From Ramazzottius varieornatus (taxonomy: Eukaryota > Tardigrada > Eutardigrada > Parachela > Ramazzottiidae): a stretch of DNA of 64,000 bases. The position numbers and the translations under genes are program-made. Below are positions 1 to 13,700 of this stretch, in pieces. The notes under the pieces were generated by a model. It did not search any database. It worked only from the letters and a program-made list of their open reading frames with translations, and had not been told where the DNA came from. The stretch covers positions 67,036 to 131,035 of the forward strand of contig BDGG01000015.1 in the NCBI GenBank assembly GCA_001949185.1, given 5' to 3'. Numbering within the stretch: the first letter of the stretch is position 1; every line of letters begins with the position of its first letter.

Positions 1-135
1 ACAATGAAATGTCCATCTCGAGACACGCTCGCGTATACTAATAGTATTCATATCTGTACAAGAAAAGTAGAAAAAATAATAACGTCTGACAGTTAGGTGG
101 AACAGAGTTTCTGGAAAACCAGAGGCCGTACCGAG

Positions 136-744
136 TCAGAATATATCCAAGAACTTGGAGTAAGTTCGTGAAACGTAATTTTTGAATGCATTCTGGCCAG
201 TTCTTTTTGACGGTTTGACTCGTTGCTTTTCAGCGTTGTTCATTAGCGACAGAATTTTGTGCTGCATAAAATAGTGGAAACAGTAATTACGAAAGCAGCC
301 ACGCAAGTCTGCTCCATCTATCGTCTCCGCGTCTGCATAAAACCCAGTAAGACCCTGCCACTCTAGATCTGATGAACAGAAGCGACTGTCGTACTGCACG
401 GTATGTTTTGCTACTGTAAGAGTTCGAGCGACTTTGCAACGCATACAGTTGCATTATGATGCTTGTAATGCGGTGCAGCAGGCTGAGCTAGCGAGCGATC
501 AATCGAGCCGTCATCAAGCCATATTTGGAAAAAGCTAACGACCACCGTACCGTAAAGTCCTGCCTATTAACCAGTTACTTGTATCTAGTAGCAACAAGTT
601 CGCTTCTGTATATACGCCTCCAGTTAGAAAATATACCAACTGCTTTAGAGTCGTAAAGTCAATCGTCGACGGAAAGGCACCATCGTCGGGGCTTACCTGT
701 CGTGCCTTCGAAACGTGTTCATCAAATTTTTTTGACTCGACCAT
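136..744 (-). CDS. Small two-exon gene, product unrecognised
   Basis: Two exons fit together: 697-744 (ATG at 744, 16 codons, then a GTAAGC donor) and 136-393 (acceptor GTGCAG, then 85 codons and a stop). Both junctions are phase 0, giving about 101 residues. The protein is soluble-looking and rich in aromatic and charged residues, with a Cys/Phe/Tyr cluster (GCFRNYCFHYF) in the middle and a basic C-terminal third. I recognise no domain, signal peptide or membrane segment. It could also be the 3' end of a longer gene, or a chance pair of open frames; the clean donor, acceptor and matching phase are the main support. Confidence 0.4.
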
Positions 745-1109
745 TCCTCAGAAGACGCCTGCATAAAGCAATCAAATGAAACCACTATTGCAATTAGTAA
801 TCTTTCATACGCACATGTCATTTTGCAGAACGCTTTTCATGAACCTTGAAAACTTTCTAAGTTCCGGTCCGTCTGGCGGCGCCACTTGTCTTTGTACAAA
901 TAATTTCAGCACAGAATTAAGCATGCGTCCATGAGTCATGGCGAATTTAACACTAATTTAAATTGGTGAAATTTCTTTTTGAAGGAATTTCCGAGAGAAA
1001 CGCGTTATATGTTAAGGTCAAGTTTGCTGTATCAGCAAATGTCTAGCGCGCGACAATGTCCAGCATGTCAACGAGGGCGGTAGTCGGCAGCCAAAAAGGC
1101 CACGTAATA

Positions 1110-1366
1110 CAGTCCTACCTGTGAGAAGTGACCATTGCTTCTTCTGCAGCCGAACAGCGTTTCTGCACGAGACTGCCGGCCATGCACTGCGCAGCACGAT
1201 CAGCTGATCGACGTCCGGTTATGGCTCAACTTGATCACGTAATCAAGTCCGCGTCTGGTCAGCTGATCGGTCTCATGCGACAGCATAGCGAGCAGCCCGG
1301 TGTACACACGTACCGTCCGGAGCTAAAATCGGGCGTTTGAACTGTCACAACTCACAGGTAGGACTG
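1110..1366. mobile_element. MITE with TA target duplication, 257 bp
   Basis: The ends are inverted copies (CAGTCCTACCTGTGAG on the left, its complement on the right) and the element is flanked on both sides by TA. It has no coding capacity. Terminal repeats starting CAGT with a TA duplication fit a non-autonomous Tc1/mariner or pogo element. It has exactly the same length as the element at 58166-58422. Confidence 0.7.
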
Positions 1367-1649
1367 TACTGTAATTATAATTAATCCTGTTTGCGTCTGG
1401 TGCCTATCTAAAGCATTGCTCATCACATTTCATCCAGTGGAAAATCTGTCTTGCGTTAATTTATTCCGACTTCTGTTGCCCATATTCCTCCCAGTCCTGG
1501 CAATCATTTTGAAGAGCGGTGCGCCTGTGGTTCGCAAACCAGACGCTGTTGTATTGGAGCAGCATGCCAAGAATTCGCTGAAAAAGCTACGCCGGGTGGC
1601 GTCACCTGCCACGAAATGTTTTCCGCGATAACGTCACGGCTACCCGGCG

Positions 1650-2090
1650 TAGAGTAGGGAACCGCTCAACTTTTCCTTGACGGAAACCAGAATTTCACAA
1701 AATTTTCTTGTCCACACTGGACTGTGCGGAACAATTTTTGGTAATCTCAAGGCGAAAGCGGGCGGTAAACCTTTAATGCCGACGCGAAAGCGGAAGTGGA
1801 AGTACAACATTCAACTCATGGATGTTACAGTACAAGCAAACCCAACTGTGCATACGACAACAGTTTCCTGTGGTTGCCTATCATATAGATTGTTCGCAAT
1901 GTGACGCAACAAGGTTTACTTTTAAACATTTATCGTAATTATCATCGACGCGGGGCGGGCGGAAAACAGTCACATCAAATACTAAGCGAGTCCAAGCGGT
2001 AACAATTTCAGCAGATTTCACGGCGGAAGCGGGCGGTAACCACCGCTCGCTTCCGCGTGGACCCGCCGCGCGATCCAATTCCCTACTCTA
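1650..2090. mobile_element. hAT-like MITE, 441 bp
   Basis: Perfect 12-bp terminal inverted repeats (TAGAGTAGGGAA) are flanked by ACCCGGCG on the left and ACCCAGCG on the right, an 8-bp target duplication with one mismatch. The TIR start TAGAG fits the hAT consensus YARNG. The interior contains repeated GAAGCGGGCGGTAA-type segments and no transposase. Confidence 0.6.
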
Positions 2091-2799
2091 ACCCAGCGCC
2101 TGTCACCAAGCACATGAGCGCAAAATGAGTCTCTAAACGGTGGTAAGTGCGAAGTCGGCAAATGATTTTCGCGGAGATCGGTCTCTCAAGCGGCGCACGT
2201 TTTCATCGTTCAGGCAGAGAGCGTGCGCTACCTGGGAAACGATCTGGTTCAACTCATCAGCTTCCATTTCTTGAATGTGTTTAATGCGCGTATAAGAAAG
2301 CCCAACCATGTACACGAACATACTGCAGGGATAAAACTACCAAAGAGACATCTGGGTGAAAAGATTCTAACAACAATAAAACCGCCACAAAACTACTCTG
2401 TAACACAAATGAAAATGACTCGAGATGGGTGCAGATTTGCAGAGCAGTGAAGCGTGTCAATGGTACCAAGTATACCCCGATGAGCAAAAAGCCACGCAGC
2501 CTAGAAAGCCAAGCATGTGAGACAGGTTAGCCAGCGAGATAATGATGAGAAAGTTTTGGAAATCAAAACCAGTATAAAAAGAGTAACGGTAAGAGATGAG
2601 AACAGTGAGAGAACAGAGTCAAAAACTTCTAGGTTAGAGACTATGTAAGCACGGAAGAACCCAAGACATTGTAGATCATTTCTGACAACCTCGTTGTCAG
2701 CAGGCAAGAAGCGGCTTTCGTCCTCTGATTCCTCTGTCGAAACCAAAATCACCAAACTTTACCGACCTCAACACCACTCGTTCCTTGACGTGAAGAAGC

Positions 2800-5700
2800 C
2801 TACACGGAACTCGAACTGAGCGCTTGAAGATAGGCTTGCGTCCTTGCCAGCTGCAAAGACATGATTCATGGCTAAATGTATTCACTCTAAACAGAAGATC
2901 TCAATACTAAAGATATGCGCCACTTGAAAAAGCAAACAAACTCGACCAAAGCGTATTCCCGAGCGGCGCAGGCTTCCGGCCGGTCATACTGACAACGTGC
3001 GCCACTTGAAAGCGATGTGGTCGAGTATATTCGCCGAGTTTCCATTCGTCTCGATTTCAAACTGGTATGAAGACCACGAGGAAGAAGCTTGGAATGGTTA
3101 ATACTTACCTCCAGTGCATACAGATCACGTTGTAAAGACATGGCGATGGCTTCTGACCGGCTAGTCGGAGCGCTACTCTCCAACGGTTCAAGCTCGCGAA
3201 TGAGTTTCGCCTCGGTATCTTGCAGATCAAGAATTTGCTCAGCCTGTAACAGAAAGAACAACTTTACTTTTCCATTTCCACAGACTGGAAGTTTGAACTG
3301 AATTTGGATACCTTCGTAAGGGAGCTCTTTTTGGAAGCGTAAAGGGGCCGGACAGTTGGTGTTGTCCTGTTGGGACCCAAGGTTTGCGAGCCCACAGGAA
3401 GGGAGACCGGTGCGGAATTCCTGGCGGCTGTGTAGTTGATGGCAGTCATCCATGCGTGAAAATCTGTTTCGTCGGCGGCTTGGAAAAGGTAGACGGAAGA
3501 ATCGACCGCTTGGAAGCGAAAGACCCATGGCCGCTTCCGATAGTCCTCAGGTATCGAAGCGAAACCGTGGTGCAAAGGGACGGACTGAGCTGCCTGATCC
3601 GCTTCCCTCGCTGGCTCTTTCTGCAATGAAATCAACTACCATCAATAACTGGATGAACGCACTGAAAACAATATTCGCACGGTTGGAAGGTTCATTGCGC
3701 AGAAGGACTCTGCCAGTGAGCGTTTTCGTACCTTGAACAAGTCCAAAGACATCGGGTTGACGATAACGAAGACTTTGCTCCATCCACGATGGCCCCACTT
3801 TGTCGGCTTGCCACCAGGAAGGACTGTAGATTTTCGTATCAGGTATCCGCTTCTGGCTATCGCACCACGTTCCTCCACAACATCGTGTACCACCGTCTCC
3901 CCTGAAACAAACGAAAATTTAATTTCCAACCTTTTTTATCTCAAAATCCCGCTTTTCACTCCCATCCTTCAACTGCACATCTCGGAAAAAGTCCCCCGAT
4001 TTCGAAGCATTATCGCCAATTGATTTTCCAAATGATTAAAGTTTATGTATACGTACTTTTGATATGAATTTCTCTACTGCTTGACGTTTCGCGTTTTACC
4101 TTCTTGGCCTTTTGCTACAGGTAATTTCTCACTCTTGATGGAGTGGTACAGCCTCCTCAGTTCCTCCTCCGGAATCTTGTCACACGAGGGTATCTGTCTG
4201 ATGCTACTCAAGAACTCGTTCAAGTTCATGGGCTGATGAGGTCGATGCTGGCTGTGTAGGTCGCTGTTAAGTATCAGCATGGCCGACACCACGGCGTTGG
4301 TCGAGTCTACAACAAACACCATTCACAAAAGCCCACACTAGTCATCACACACATCAACCATCATTCAGTCCAACACACTATGAATAGTCATAGTCAGTCA
4401 AATAGGGAAAAGGCTAATAAAGTTAGTCAGACATGTACCGCGGTTAAAGAGGCCCGTCGGATTGCACTCGACGTAGCGCATGGCAAAGAGATCGATAACG
4501 CGTTGGCGCGCTTGTGTCTCGCCCACCAGCTTGACTTCGGCCAGGAACTGCCGCAACGCCGTGTCCAGTGGCATATTCTCCAGAGAGAAAATCTCCATGC
4601 AGGCTCGCGCTGACTCGGGGTGGACGAAGGCGGCGGGGGATGTTTGAGGGTGACCACCGCCATCGACCAACGCTTGGTTGGCGATGACCGTGTCGCTCTG
4701 AAGGACTCTTGTCGATATCATTTCCGGGGCTTGCGTAATATCTGCTAGGTTGGATACTAATTCAACCGTATCGACCGCAGCTGACTCGGCTGGAGAAATT
4801 TCGGCGTCTCGCTCAGACTGTTCCCTTCCCCCTATGCCACTTTCCAGCAATGCACCCTGAAAAGATACGTCAAACAAATTGTTCCGTAAGAGCAACCTAA
4901 AACTGGTTCCAAAAAATTTTAAAAATCTATCTGTACACAAAGTGACTGTTTTGTACGTAAGCAGACAAGCTCGATAAGATCGTTTCTTCAACTGGGTCAC
5001 GCTTACAGCTAACAACAAAGGAAAAGTGCGCCGCTTGAGAAAAACGAACCCCACGAGATTGTTTTTCCAAGTAGCGCACTGTTCCGGTGTCGCTGGCTGG
5101 AAGCGTGCGTCACTTGGGAAAACAGTGAGTCGAGTTCGTCGCCAAGCTCACAGTACTGAGGTTTGTTTCCAACGAAGATCTCGGTACAAAAGAAGCAGAA
5201 ACTTACGTCGTGGTGGGAAGCAGAGCCGCGAGGAGTGCGAGGCGAATTTAGCATATAAGTCGTGGACGTTTTGGTATCTGTCACTTCGCATATGGTCGTG
5301 TCTGTGATGATGGTTTCTTCTTTGAGAATTTCTCGATACCTCGGCTGCTGCTGGCCACTTAAACCAGCACGCTTGACTAGAGGAGAACCAGGGAGGCTTT
5401 TCGAGAACGAGGCAGTTTGTGAGACGGGAGCATTGATGGTCCACACCGGCCTGTCGTCTATCAGCTCAGGCGTAAACGATCGCTTCTGAGCGCTGTTTTC
5501 TCGTTCGTAATCTCCGTGATGGTGGTGCGGCACGTCTCGATCTACTTCGCGATGCTGCTGTGCTGAGGAAGGACGCTTGACGGCCGGGGAATGTTTCACT
5601 TTCTCTGCAAGAGAAATATGTTTCCCACACATCCCGGTTGAAAACTCGATCCAATAAGGCACCACGATTCAATCAAGCATACACTTCACCACTACACGCT

Positions 5701-6246
5701 ATTTCTTGATTGATCAAAATGACAAAGTGCGAAAATATTTTTAATGGAGCGATAAAACATCGACATACCGTTTGCGAGTTTGTTTACCGATGACAGGTGG
5801 AATTCATGGGTGTCGTAAGAGGAGTAGTGAAAGATAGTTTTGTCCGAATCTTGCTGTCCGCTACGATGATGATCTCCGTCGTTTAATCCATCGGTCGCAC
5901 TTGCATGATTTCCACCACCGTTGACTGACGGTGCATCCGACGAGGCGATATCTCTCCGATTAGATGGCAGGACAGGTGAACGAAGAACTATATTGGTAGG
6001 GCTGACAGGCGTCGTCGAAGTTACACTGACTTTGGACCGGATATTGTTTGCAGGAGGCAGGCTGTTGTTGTGGATGTTTGTTTTGGATAATATTAGATTC
6101 CCGGTCATGATGAAGGCTTCGGATCGGGGTGTAGTCGACTTCCGCTCGCCCTCCTCCATCTCGCGTTCTGGCACTGTGTTGAAAGATGCGCGTCCATATT
6201 GGTGGATGGGAGAAGATGCAGTGAGCGCCTTCTCCACCGACGTCAT
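2800..6246 (-). CDS. Efa6: EFA6/PSD-type Arf6 guanine nucleotide exchange factor
   Basis: Eight exons join in frame: 5769-6246, 5207-5604, 4439-4856, 4100-4306, 3732-3901, 3312-3620, 3109-3243 and 2800-2850, about 721 residues. An in-frame TAA lies 15 nt upstream of the ATG. Residues 1 to about 370 are low-complexity and probably disordered, as in EFA6 proteins. A Sec7 domain follows (about 372-495) with the LVGETQ motif; its Glu (about 405) corresponds to the catalytic glutamate finger. Then come a PH domain (about 512-620, RRGW-like HRGWSKVF motif) and a coiled-coil tail that ends in a 16-residue last exon (LARTQAYLQAL) matching the family's C-terminus. Known role of the family: activating Arf6 at the plasma membrane to control cortical actin and endosomal recycling. 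The order Sec7-PH-coiled coil separates it from cytohesins and IQSEC. Two introns carry copies of a GCGCCACTTGAA repeat. Confidence 0.88.
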
Positions 6247-7711
6247 GGCTACTTGACGATGTTACGCTACTCGACCTGCACACATAAACAGCCAGCCTGC
6301 AAAGCAAGGAATGAACATGTGGATTATTGCGGTAATCAGTCAAGAGAACGAGGAGCTTACCCAGTGCGTGTTTATTTTGGTCGGCGCAAGCAATGGTAGC
6401 CATTAAAAGGCGAAGTAGATCCACCATAGAAAACGGAATGATGGCACACAGTAGAGAGTTTGCTGTGGCAGTCAAGTGCAGCAAATGGAGCGAACAGATG
6501 CGAGCTGTAAATACAGCCAGGAACACAGCAGTGCTAGCCGAAACCAGCAAGTCGAGTGAATTTAACCATCTGACCGAGCAAATTGGCAAGCGGTAAACTG
6601 CCTCTAAGCTGAGTTGACCGATTTGTCCAACGAGTTATTTTGACTGATCAGCCGATAAGTCGGCCAGTAGACTGCCACGTATCATCTATGACTGACAAGA
6701 AGAACTTTTGATTTACTGTCCGCAGCACCTCGAGCTGAATCAAGTACCCGTTCGAGGATGGCAGGGTTGTAGTATATTATGGTGGTTGTTCGCTGATTCC
6801 AGCAAGCTCAATGATCCACAAGCCGTGTCAGCAGCGAGGCAGCGGCTCTCTTAAGCGAGGACCTTGGCGATGAGGTCCGCGTTCTGACGACAAATCGGTG
6901 TTCTGATTGTGATAGGTCGCCCATTCAGATGCTATGAAATTAAGTAGCTATTTTGTCCAGGCTATCACTGTAGCGGTTTAGTGGCTTTTACTCGTCGGAG
7001 CCGACAGCAACACATTGTCGGCGGTGTGGCTAATTTTTGCGTATTTTATGGTGTGGAACGCCATGTCGGCCTTTGAGGTTCCGCCGACCATGATTGAATG
7101 ATTTCAACAGGCTTTACTGATGACCAGCACAAACCTAATGGTCAGATAATGAACCTCAAATCCTGGCTAACAAACAGGAAGTTGCCGTTCGAAAGATAAT
7201 GGAACAAATGCGTGGCCGGCGATGTGGCACTGTCGTCGGCGTACAGGGAAAAGACGAGCGAGCTGACAGTCCATGGGTCCATCACGGCGCGATCCAGCCG
7301 ACCTGGCTGGACAGTTTCAGAACGGGCCTTTATACGGGACTCTCGGAGCTGTTAGGAGGTTTCAGAAGGATGAAACCTGGACCCGGAAGTTGATATAGTA
7401 CTGCGACCATTTTAAGGATAACAACTGTTCCGATGTTCCAGAGAAATTCTCATCGGAAGAGTAGCGGTGAGTTCTGAAACGGCTGATGGCAACGCTTGAA
7501 ACATTTTAAACAAAGAGTAAGGGTTAAGTTTGAGACATGAGGGAAATCACAGCACATCATAAAAGAAAATTTTAATTCCGAAGATTGGCGGCTTAAAAGT
7601 TAAAACAATCATCCGTCGATTTGCCGACACCCACTGGTAGAATTTCTGAGCATGAAATTTCTAAAAGTTTAACAAGAAAGATTGGTCTTTGTGAATAATT
7701 AGCAAAGCAGG
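6247..7711. other. Intergenic: EFA6-like upstream region
   Basis: About 1.5 kb between two minus-strand genes. It should hold the promoter of the EFA6-like gene and the 3' flank of the Outspread-like gene. I see no conserved coding, RNA gene or clear repeat in it. Confidence 0.4.
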
Positions 7712-10700
7712 TTACGGGGAAGCAGGTTCCGAAGGGGAATAATATTCTTCATCCTCGTCGAGTTGCTCATCGGCGGCAACATGGTTCGCTCGCGCAGGTG
7801 GCGCCACGTCTCCTTGTTGGAAAAACGCTCGGTTGGTTGCGGACTTCGTACTCGATTTCGACCCGGTCGATTCGGACACGCTATTGCAATATTGCCTGGA
7901 GATTTTGGATAGGTGGTGGTGATAGTTACGTAACCGAGTTTCCTTCTCGCGGAGAGTGGCTTCCAGTTCGGCCGTCGATGTGGACTTCGAAATCAGCTGG
8001 TTAGCCAAGTCTTGGATTTCCTCTCTGACTGACACACACGAACTCCTGTAGAAGAAGGTCAAAGTGACACCATCCTACACAATGTTCCCAACAGACCATA
8101 ATGAATACCTCGCTCCTCGAAATAGTGGCATTTGATAGTGCGGGACATGAGTTTGGTTTTTAGTCAAAAGGTAAACCTACTCGTGCTGCTCTTCGTGATA
8201 CTGAGAATACAGCTGGGCAACCTTGTCCACTTCGTTCTTCAGGTTTTCCTGGTAGGCTTTGGTGATAACTTCGATGGCGGCTTTTGTTGCTCTGGCTTCT
8301 TCCGCCAGTTCCCTGTCTTTCCTCAGCAGGACAGCTTCCATTTCCTGTCGATGTCTGGCTTTCAGATCCGCCACCAGCCGGGTGTGCGAAAGGTTCAGGG
8401 CGTCCATGCTTTTCTCATAGACATCCTGCATTCGCTTCAGCTCGCCGTTTTGATCTGACTGTACTTCGAGCTGGCCTAGCACCGCTAAGTCTTCCGCTAA
8501 CTTGCGCCCCATTTGGTCGTTCTGTTCACGGAGCACAGAGATCTCGTTGGTATGTTTCCTTTCTTGGTTCGTAAGGCGGGCTTGTAGGGCAGAAATTTCT
8601 TTGTGGAGAGCTTCGATCGTACAGTTGCATTCGTCATGAGATCGCTCGTTCTGGAGACTTTTCGACAACTCGGCTTTCTGATCTTCCGAAACCGAAAGTC
8701 GGTCTTTGAGATTCGCAGTTTCTTGTCGAAGCTGCTTGATTTCGGACAAAGCGAAGAGAAACTTCCGGCTAAGCTGTTGACTTTCACCGTTGAGCGTGGC
8801 GCCCGTCTCCGTGGAGAGACTATTATTCCCCAGTAATTTATCGCTTTCTTTGCCGACGGAGATCAACAGCAGCTTCTCGCTTTCTGCAAGCTTGGACTTG
8901 ACAGCTTCGAGTTCTTTCCGAGATCCATCGATAACTATGTCTTTCCTTCCGGCCATCTCAGAGTACGATGCACTCATATCGGTGAGTTGTGTCTCCAGTT
9001 CCTTGGTTTGGTTCTCCGAGATTTCGATCCTCTCTTTCAGTTTCCTGATTTCGTCCAAGTACACTTTGGGATTTTCCCGCTGGTGCAAGTCGGCCAGCTC
9101 CTGGATTCGATTCTCGTACGTCTCGTTGAGGGAAGATATCCGTTGAAGTTTGTCCGTAAGTTCGTCCCTGTGGTCTTCCGATTCTTTCAGCTTCTCACGT
9201 ATGGATAAAAGCAACTTGTCTTTCTCCATGTTATCCTTCTTCTGGTACTCGAGCTTTTGGGAGGATTCACGAAGAAACTGCTCACGGTCTAGCAGGCGCT
9301 TTTCCAGGTTGGAGACCATAGTTTCGTAATGGCGGATGTCCAGGCTGATTTGAGTTGACTGGTCGGCGCGTGGTGTTTGTGAAATGGACAGCGGCTTCGC
9401 ATCGAGCTGCGTTGACACGTCTCTTCGGCTGGTGTGAGGAACTTTCCTCAATTCAGCTTGGTACTGCTTGCGGAGATTTATGAGCCGGCCTTCAATCTCA
9501 GAACTTCTCACACCTGAGGACGAAAAATCTCAAATTATACGTGCAGCAGGGACACGCGTAGAAAAGTGCCATGATGACAATTTTGACTTGTTTGTATGAT
9601 CCACCCGACAGAAGACTTTGTCCCCCCACGGCATATGTGGACTGAGCGCTAGTGAAGTTTTTCTCGAAGATGGTCGGTTTTTAAAAAGCTTTCTGCGATG
9701 CACGTGGATCAGATCCGCGTAATCTAATCAGAAAGTGATAAGGTGGTGTTTACCTGCAGCAATATTTCCTGGCTTCGACTCATGTCCGTTCTCTTCGTAT
9801 TTGATATCGCCATCAATAACCAACGTTCGTTGTTGATCGGCACTCCGCTGCTGCGACCCCTTGCTTCCATCACCACGTGGTACCGGTGACTTCGAGCGCG
9901 AGCGGACTCTTGCACGTTCCTTTACCCTCGACATTGCCGTGCGGTTCAAGGGTGGAGAGCGAGGTCGCGCGTGAAAGTCAACTTCGGAAACGGTTTTGGC
10001 CATGGGCAGCGGAGCTGTCAAGTGGGTCTCCCTGGTCAACGGGACGTGGGCGGAATGAGGGTAATGGTGGCCATAGGCCGAGATGCTGCTGGTACTGGAC
10101 GAACGACTGGACGTGGAGCCGCCGGTCGAACCTTTCTTACTCATGATGCGCTGAAGCTGCTTCAGGTCTTCGATGTCTTGATGTGATAGTCCTCCAAAGA
10201 CGAAGCGAGGAGAACGCTGGGCATCGGCGGACGTGACCGCGGAAGCTGGCGCTGTCGTGGGCGGAGACCCTACAACATGAAAAATATCTCATGAAAAATC
10301 TGTCTAACATTTTAGAATTCCAAAATTTCGGAATCGCAACATAGATTAAATAAAAAAATGGGTCAGGAAAACGTTTCTCGGGTTATTCGAAATGGACCGA
10401 ATTTAGAAGAAAAGGGTGAATGGTACGCAAATATTGGGGATCCTAATCCGAAAATAAAAAATAAAGGGCAGGAAATTTCACAGCACAAATATTTCTGCTG
10501 AGTTTGCGCGTTTCGAAGTGGCCCATCATAATTCATTTGTTTTACTTACACAATATCGACAAGTGAGCTTAAAATATGTACTGTGTTTATAGCTTTTGAG
10601 TTATGCCAGCAGAGCTAATGTGCCCATTGGGCTGCGTAACAGGCGTCAACAAATATCATTTCCATTGACTGTGCACTTTCAAGAGCGGATTATGAGCAAA

Positions 10701-13700
10701 TAACAAACAACGATGCAAAACAGTAAAATTCGTGTCGAAATCTGCCCAGAAGGTAATCTTGCGAACTTTGTATTTCGGCAGGTAAAACGCAACATGACGG
10801 AAAAAATATGGTACTATTCCTGTAACACCACCCTGAAGTACAGTAAAGACATATGGACAATAATACTCTTGTGTACTACGAACTATCCACTTTCTACGAT
10901 ATTTTGAGATATGTACCTTCTTCGGAATCCGTGGATAAGTCAGTGTCCGTGAAACTATCCGTGCTTGCTCCAAAAGCGTCATTCGCTGTCGCCTTCAGGA
11001 CAGTCTCAGAGATTACCTACGGAGAAATGCACTTAGTCAATAAGTGAATTCACAAAAATATGTGAAAGGCAGCGCATGACAGGAAAATGTCCGTTGCTCG
11101 GCCGTGCACCGATCGTTCAAAACATGAAAGACCAGTCTCAATGTAGATTTTTTCAAAATGCTTGATATCAATCACCATGTACCGGCCACTGTGATCCGTG
11201 TCCAATACCGATAAATAGGCCGCTCAAGATAGAAAAGCGCAACTTGAATCATTAATCACGCCATAATTTCTTCGCAATGACCGGCAGAAACGAACAACGG
11301 ACTATAGTATGTCCACGTTGAGTCTAAATGTATTAAATGGCGCTTTGGTCGTAGCGGTAATTCCTCACTGCCGTGACGGCACGAAGCGCTTTGAGTAATC
11401 GCCTCAGTCACGGCTAAACTCACAAACTTGTATCGCGAATTCGATGACAAAAGCGCTTTACTTACACGCATAAATCACCACCAATACCCATGTTAGACTA
11501 GAGTTATTAGCACACAATACCTTATCAGGTTTGTAATATTTGTCCTCAGGTTGCACGTTCAGCCTGTTGAGGGTTGACGCGGCAGTAACTTCGCTGTTAC
11601 TCACTGGTGGTCCATTGTTGTGGGTTCCCGAAGTCACCGGAAAGCGCTTCTCCTTCAGTTGGTCCAGATAATCCATGGTCGAACTTCGCACCAGCGAGTT
11701 TGTCGTCAGCAAACTTCCACCATTACTTCCCGCCTTCAACAAAGGGTCCTTCTTGACGATCTTCGGTTCAGCGTCGGTGAAACTCGTCGAACTGACTTCG
11801 ATGTTTTTGACCCGCGTCGATGTCGGTGCCAGGTGAGATGTAGTACCACCGCCGATCACGGACGGAGTCTGCTGCGTTGCAATGACGTCATGAGAAGGTG
11901 GTCTTACCAGCCCTGCCTTCGTCTGTTTGGCCTCTTGATGGGGCAACTTGGAGGTGGAAATGTCACTGCTGACTCCGCTGGATTCACTGTTGGTACCATC
12001 GGTGGCGCCACTGGACATGCTTTCGTTGGAAGTCGATGGATTACCGACGGTCGACCATATGGCGGAAGAGATTGTGGTTGTGAGTGAGCGATTGCCTTCC
12101 TTTGATTTCACAGCTGCACTTCGTGGAAGAGCTTCCGTTGAATCGGTGAGGCGGGTGACATCTGGCTGAACGTGGCCTGCTTTCAGTGCCTAATAACAAA
12201 AAATATTCAACACACCGATCAAGAAATCATCGGATTCCACAAAGCCGCCTAAGCTTTTTGCTCCAATCTTTCCGCGGATTAGGAAAATTTCCGGTTCACA
12301 ACCTTTCAAATGGCTGTGATTTTTACAACGTTATCCGCAGATTTTTCTCCGGATATGCACGTACGTTGATTATTGCTTTATCGGACCAAAATAGAACAAA
12401 TCGGCAATGTCGAGAAATAAGCTGCTGGTTTATGATGTGGAAATTAACTTACCAGCAGCTGGTCGTCGCTTAACGTATTACTGGGCAAGGTTCGTGAGCG
12501 GAGTTTCTGGTTATGAGATTTCTGTGTCCGTTGCTGCCGTGTGTAGCGAGCGCTCCGTGGATACATGACAAGTACGTCGTACCACCAGCGAATTTCCTCC
12601 TTGCTGGTCCCGCGGACATAGTATTCTTTCTCGGGGGTGCGCAAGACTATACTGTACTCCTGACTGGTGATGCTCTGGGCATCGGAGACTTCGTTAACTG
12701 TGTGCATGTCGATGATCTCCTGCGGGATTGTGTCCTGGCTTTCGTCCAGAGCGAAGGTGAGGTCGCCGTCGTCGTACAGGATGAACCAACGTCTCTGCCA
12801 TCTCTGAAGGGGGAGAAACCACAGTGTTCGAACTTGCCTTGATAAGGTTCCCGGTTAACCCAAGTTAGCATAAGCCGCACTTACTCGAGCTCGGTGCGCA
12901 GGGTTGGTAAAGTCCACTTCAACGGGAGCCACGAAGAGAAATCCGCACTTACAGATCTTCCGGCATGCCTACGAAGAAAGTATTGCCACCCATTGTGAAA
13001 ATAACGTCACTCCCGAGCCCTATTGCAGTATCAAGCCTCCCCAGTACGAGAGACCCAGGCAACCAAACTATTACAGTATATATAAATTGAGAGACCGGCA
13101 AACGAAAGGTACAAACTCGTCGTCTTAAGTGGTGCACATTTCCAGCCAATAGCAATAGAGGGGCGCGTCGCTTAAAAGCATGATCTTGTCGGTCTCGTTT
13201 GCTGGTCTCCCAATTCGCAATGACGGTCATGGTTCCGAGTTCTCAGTGATTCGATTCCATTTTTAGATGCGAATCCATACTCGTTTAAATGCCATTCCTA
13301 TTAAATTTCTATCATCAGATTGCAAAAGAGGTATTCGATTTTCAACCATAATTTATAGTTTCTGGCGAAAACTGCGATGAACTTCCTTTTCGGTCTAGCG
13401 TTACCACCTCGACATCGTTAACGTAATCTGTTGTGGCGGTAGACAGCCATTCTTGGACCGCATGATCAGTCCACAACAATAAGGTTAGCCATTTGTTTTG
13501 ACGCCACAGGCTTGTGACGACCCTATCGACTCGATAAACTGCAGACAAAAACATAAAGCTGCGTGTGAAGATTGCTTATGCATGCAGAGCTTAATCGGCG
13601 TACCCTGTTCTCGGCCAGCGCCTCGGCTGAGTGTGCATTCTTCTGTCGGAAGCAGTCTTGGCATTTGTTGGGCGTGAAGACGTTGGGTGTGAATCTTTTA

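Larger units (their letters stand above)
745..2799. other. Intergenic region with two MITEs
   Basis: I see no gene here. The interval holds two miniature inverted-repeat elements (1110-1366 and 1650-2090). The rest, including 2091-2799 downstream of the EFA6-like stop codon, shows only short open frames without splice support. Confidence 0.5.

Noticed and set aside
2501-2755. Alternative last exon of the EFA6-like gene (TEESEDESRFLPADNE)
   Set aside because: The exon at 2800-2850 has a better acceptor and matches the expected C-terminal coiled coil of the family.
8284-9208. Plus-strand ORFs opposite the Outspread-like coiled-coil exon
   Set aside because: Shadows of a long high-confidence minus-strand coding exon.
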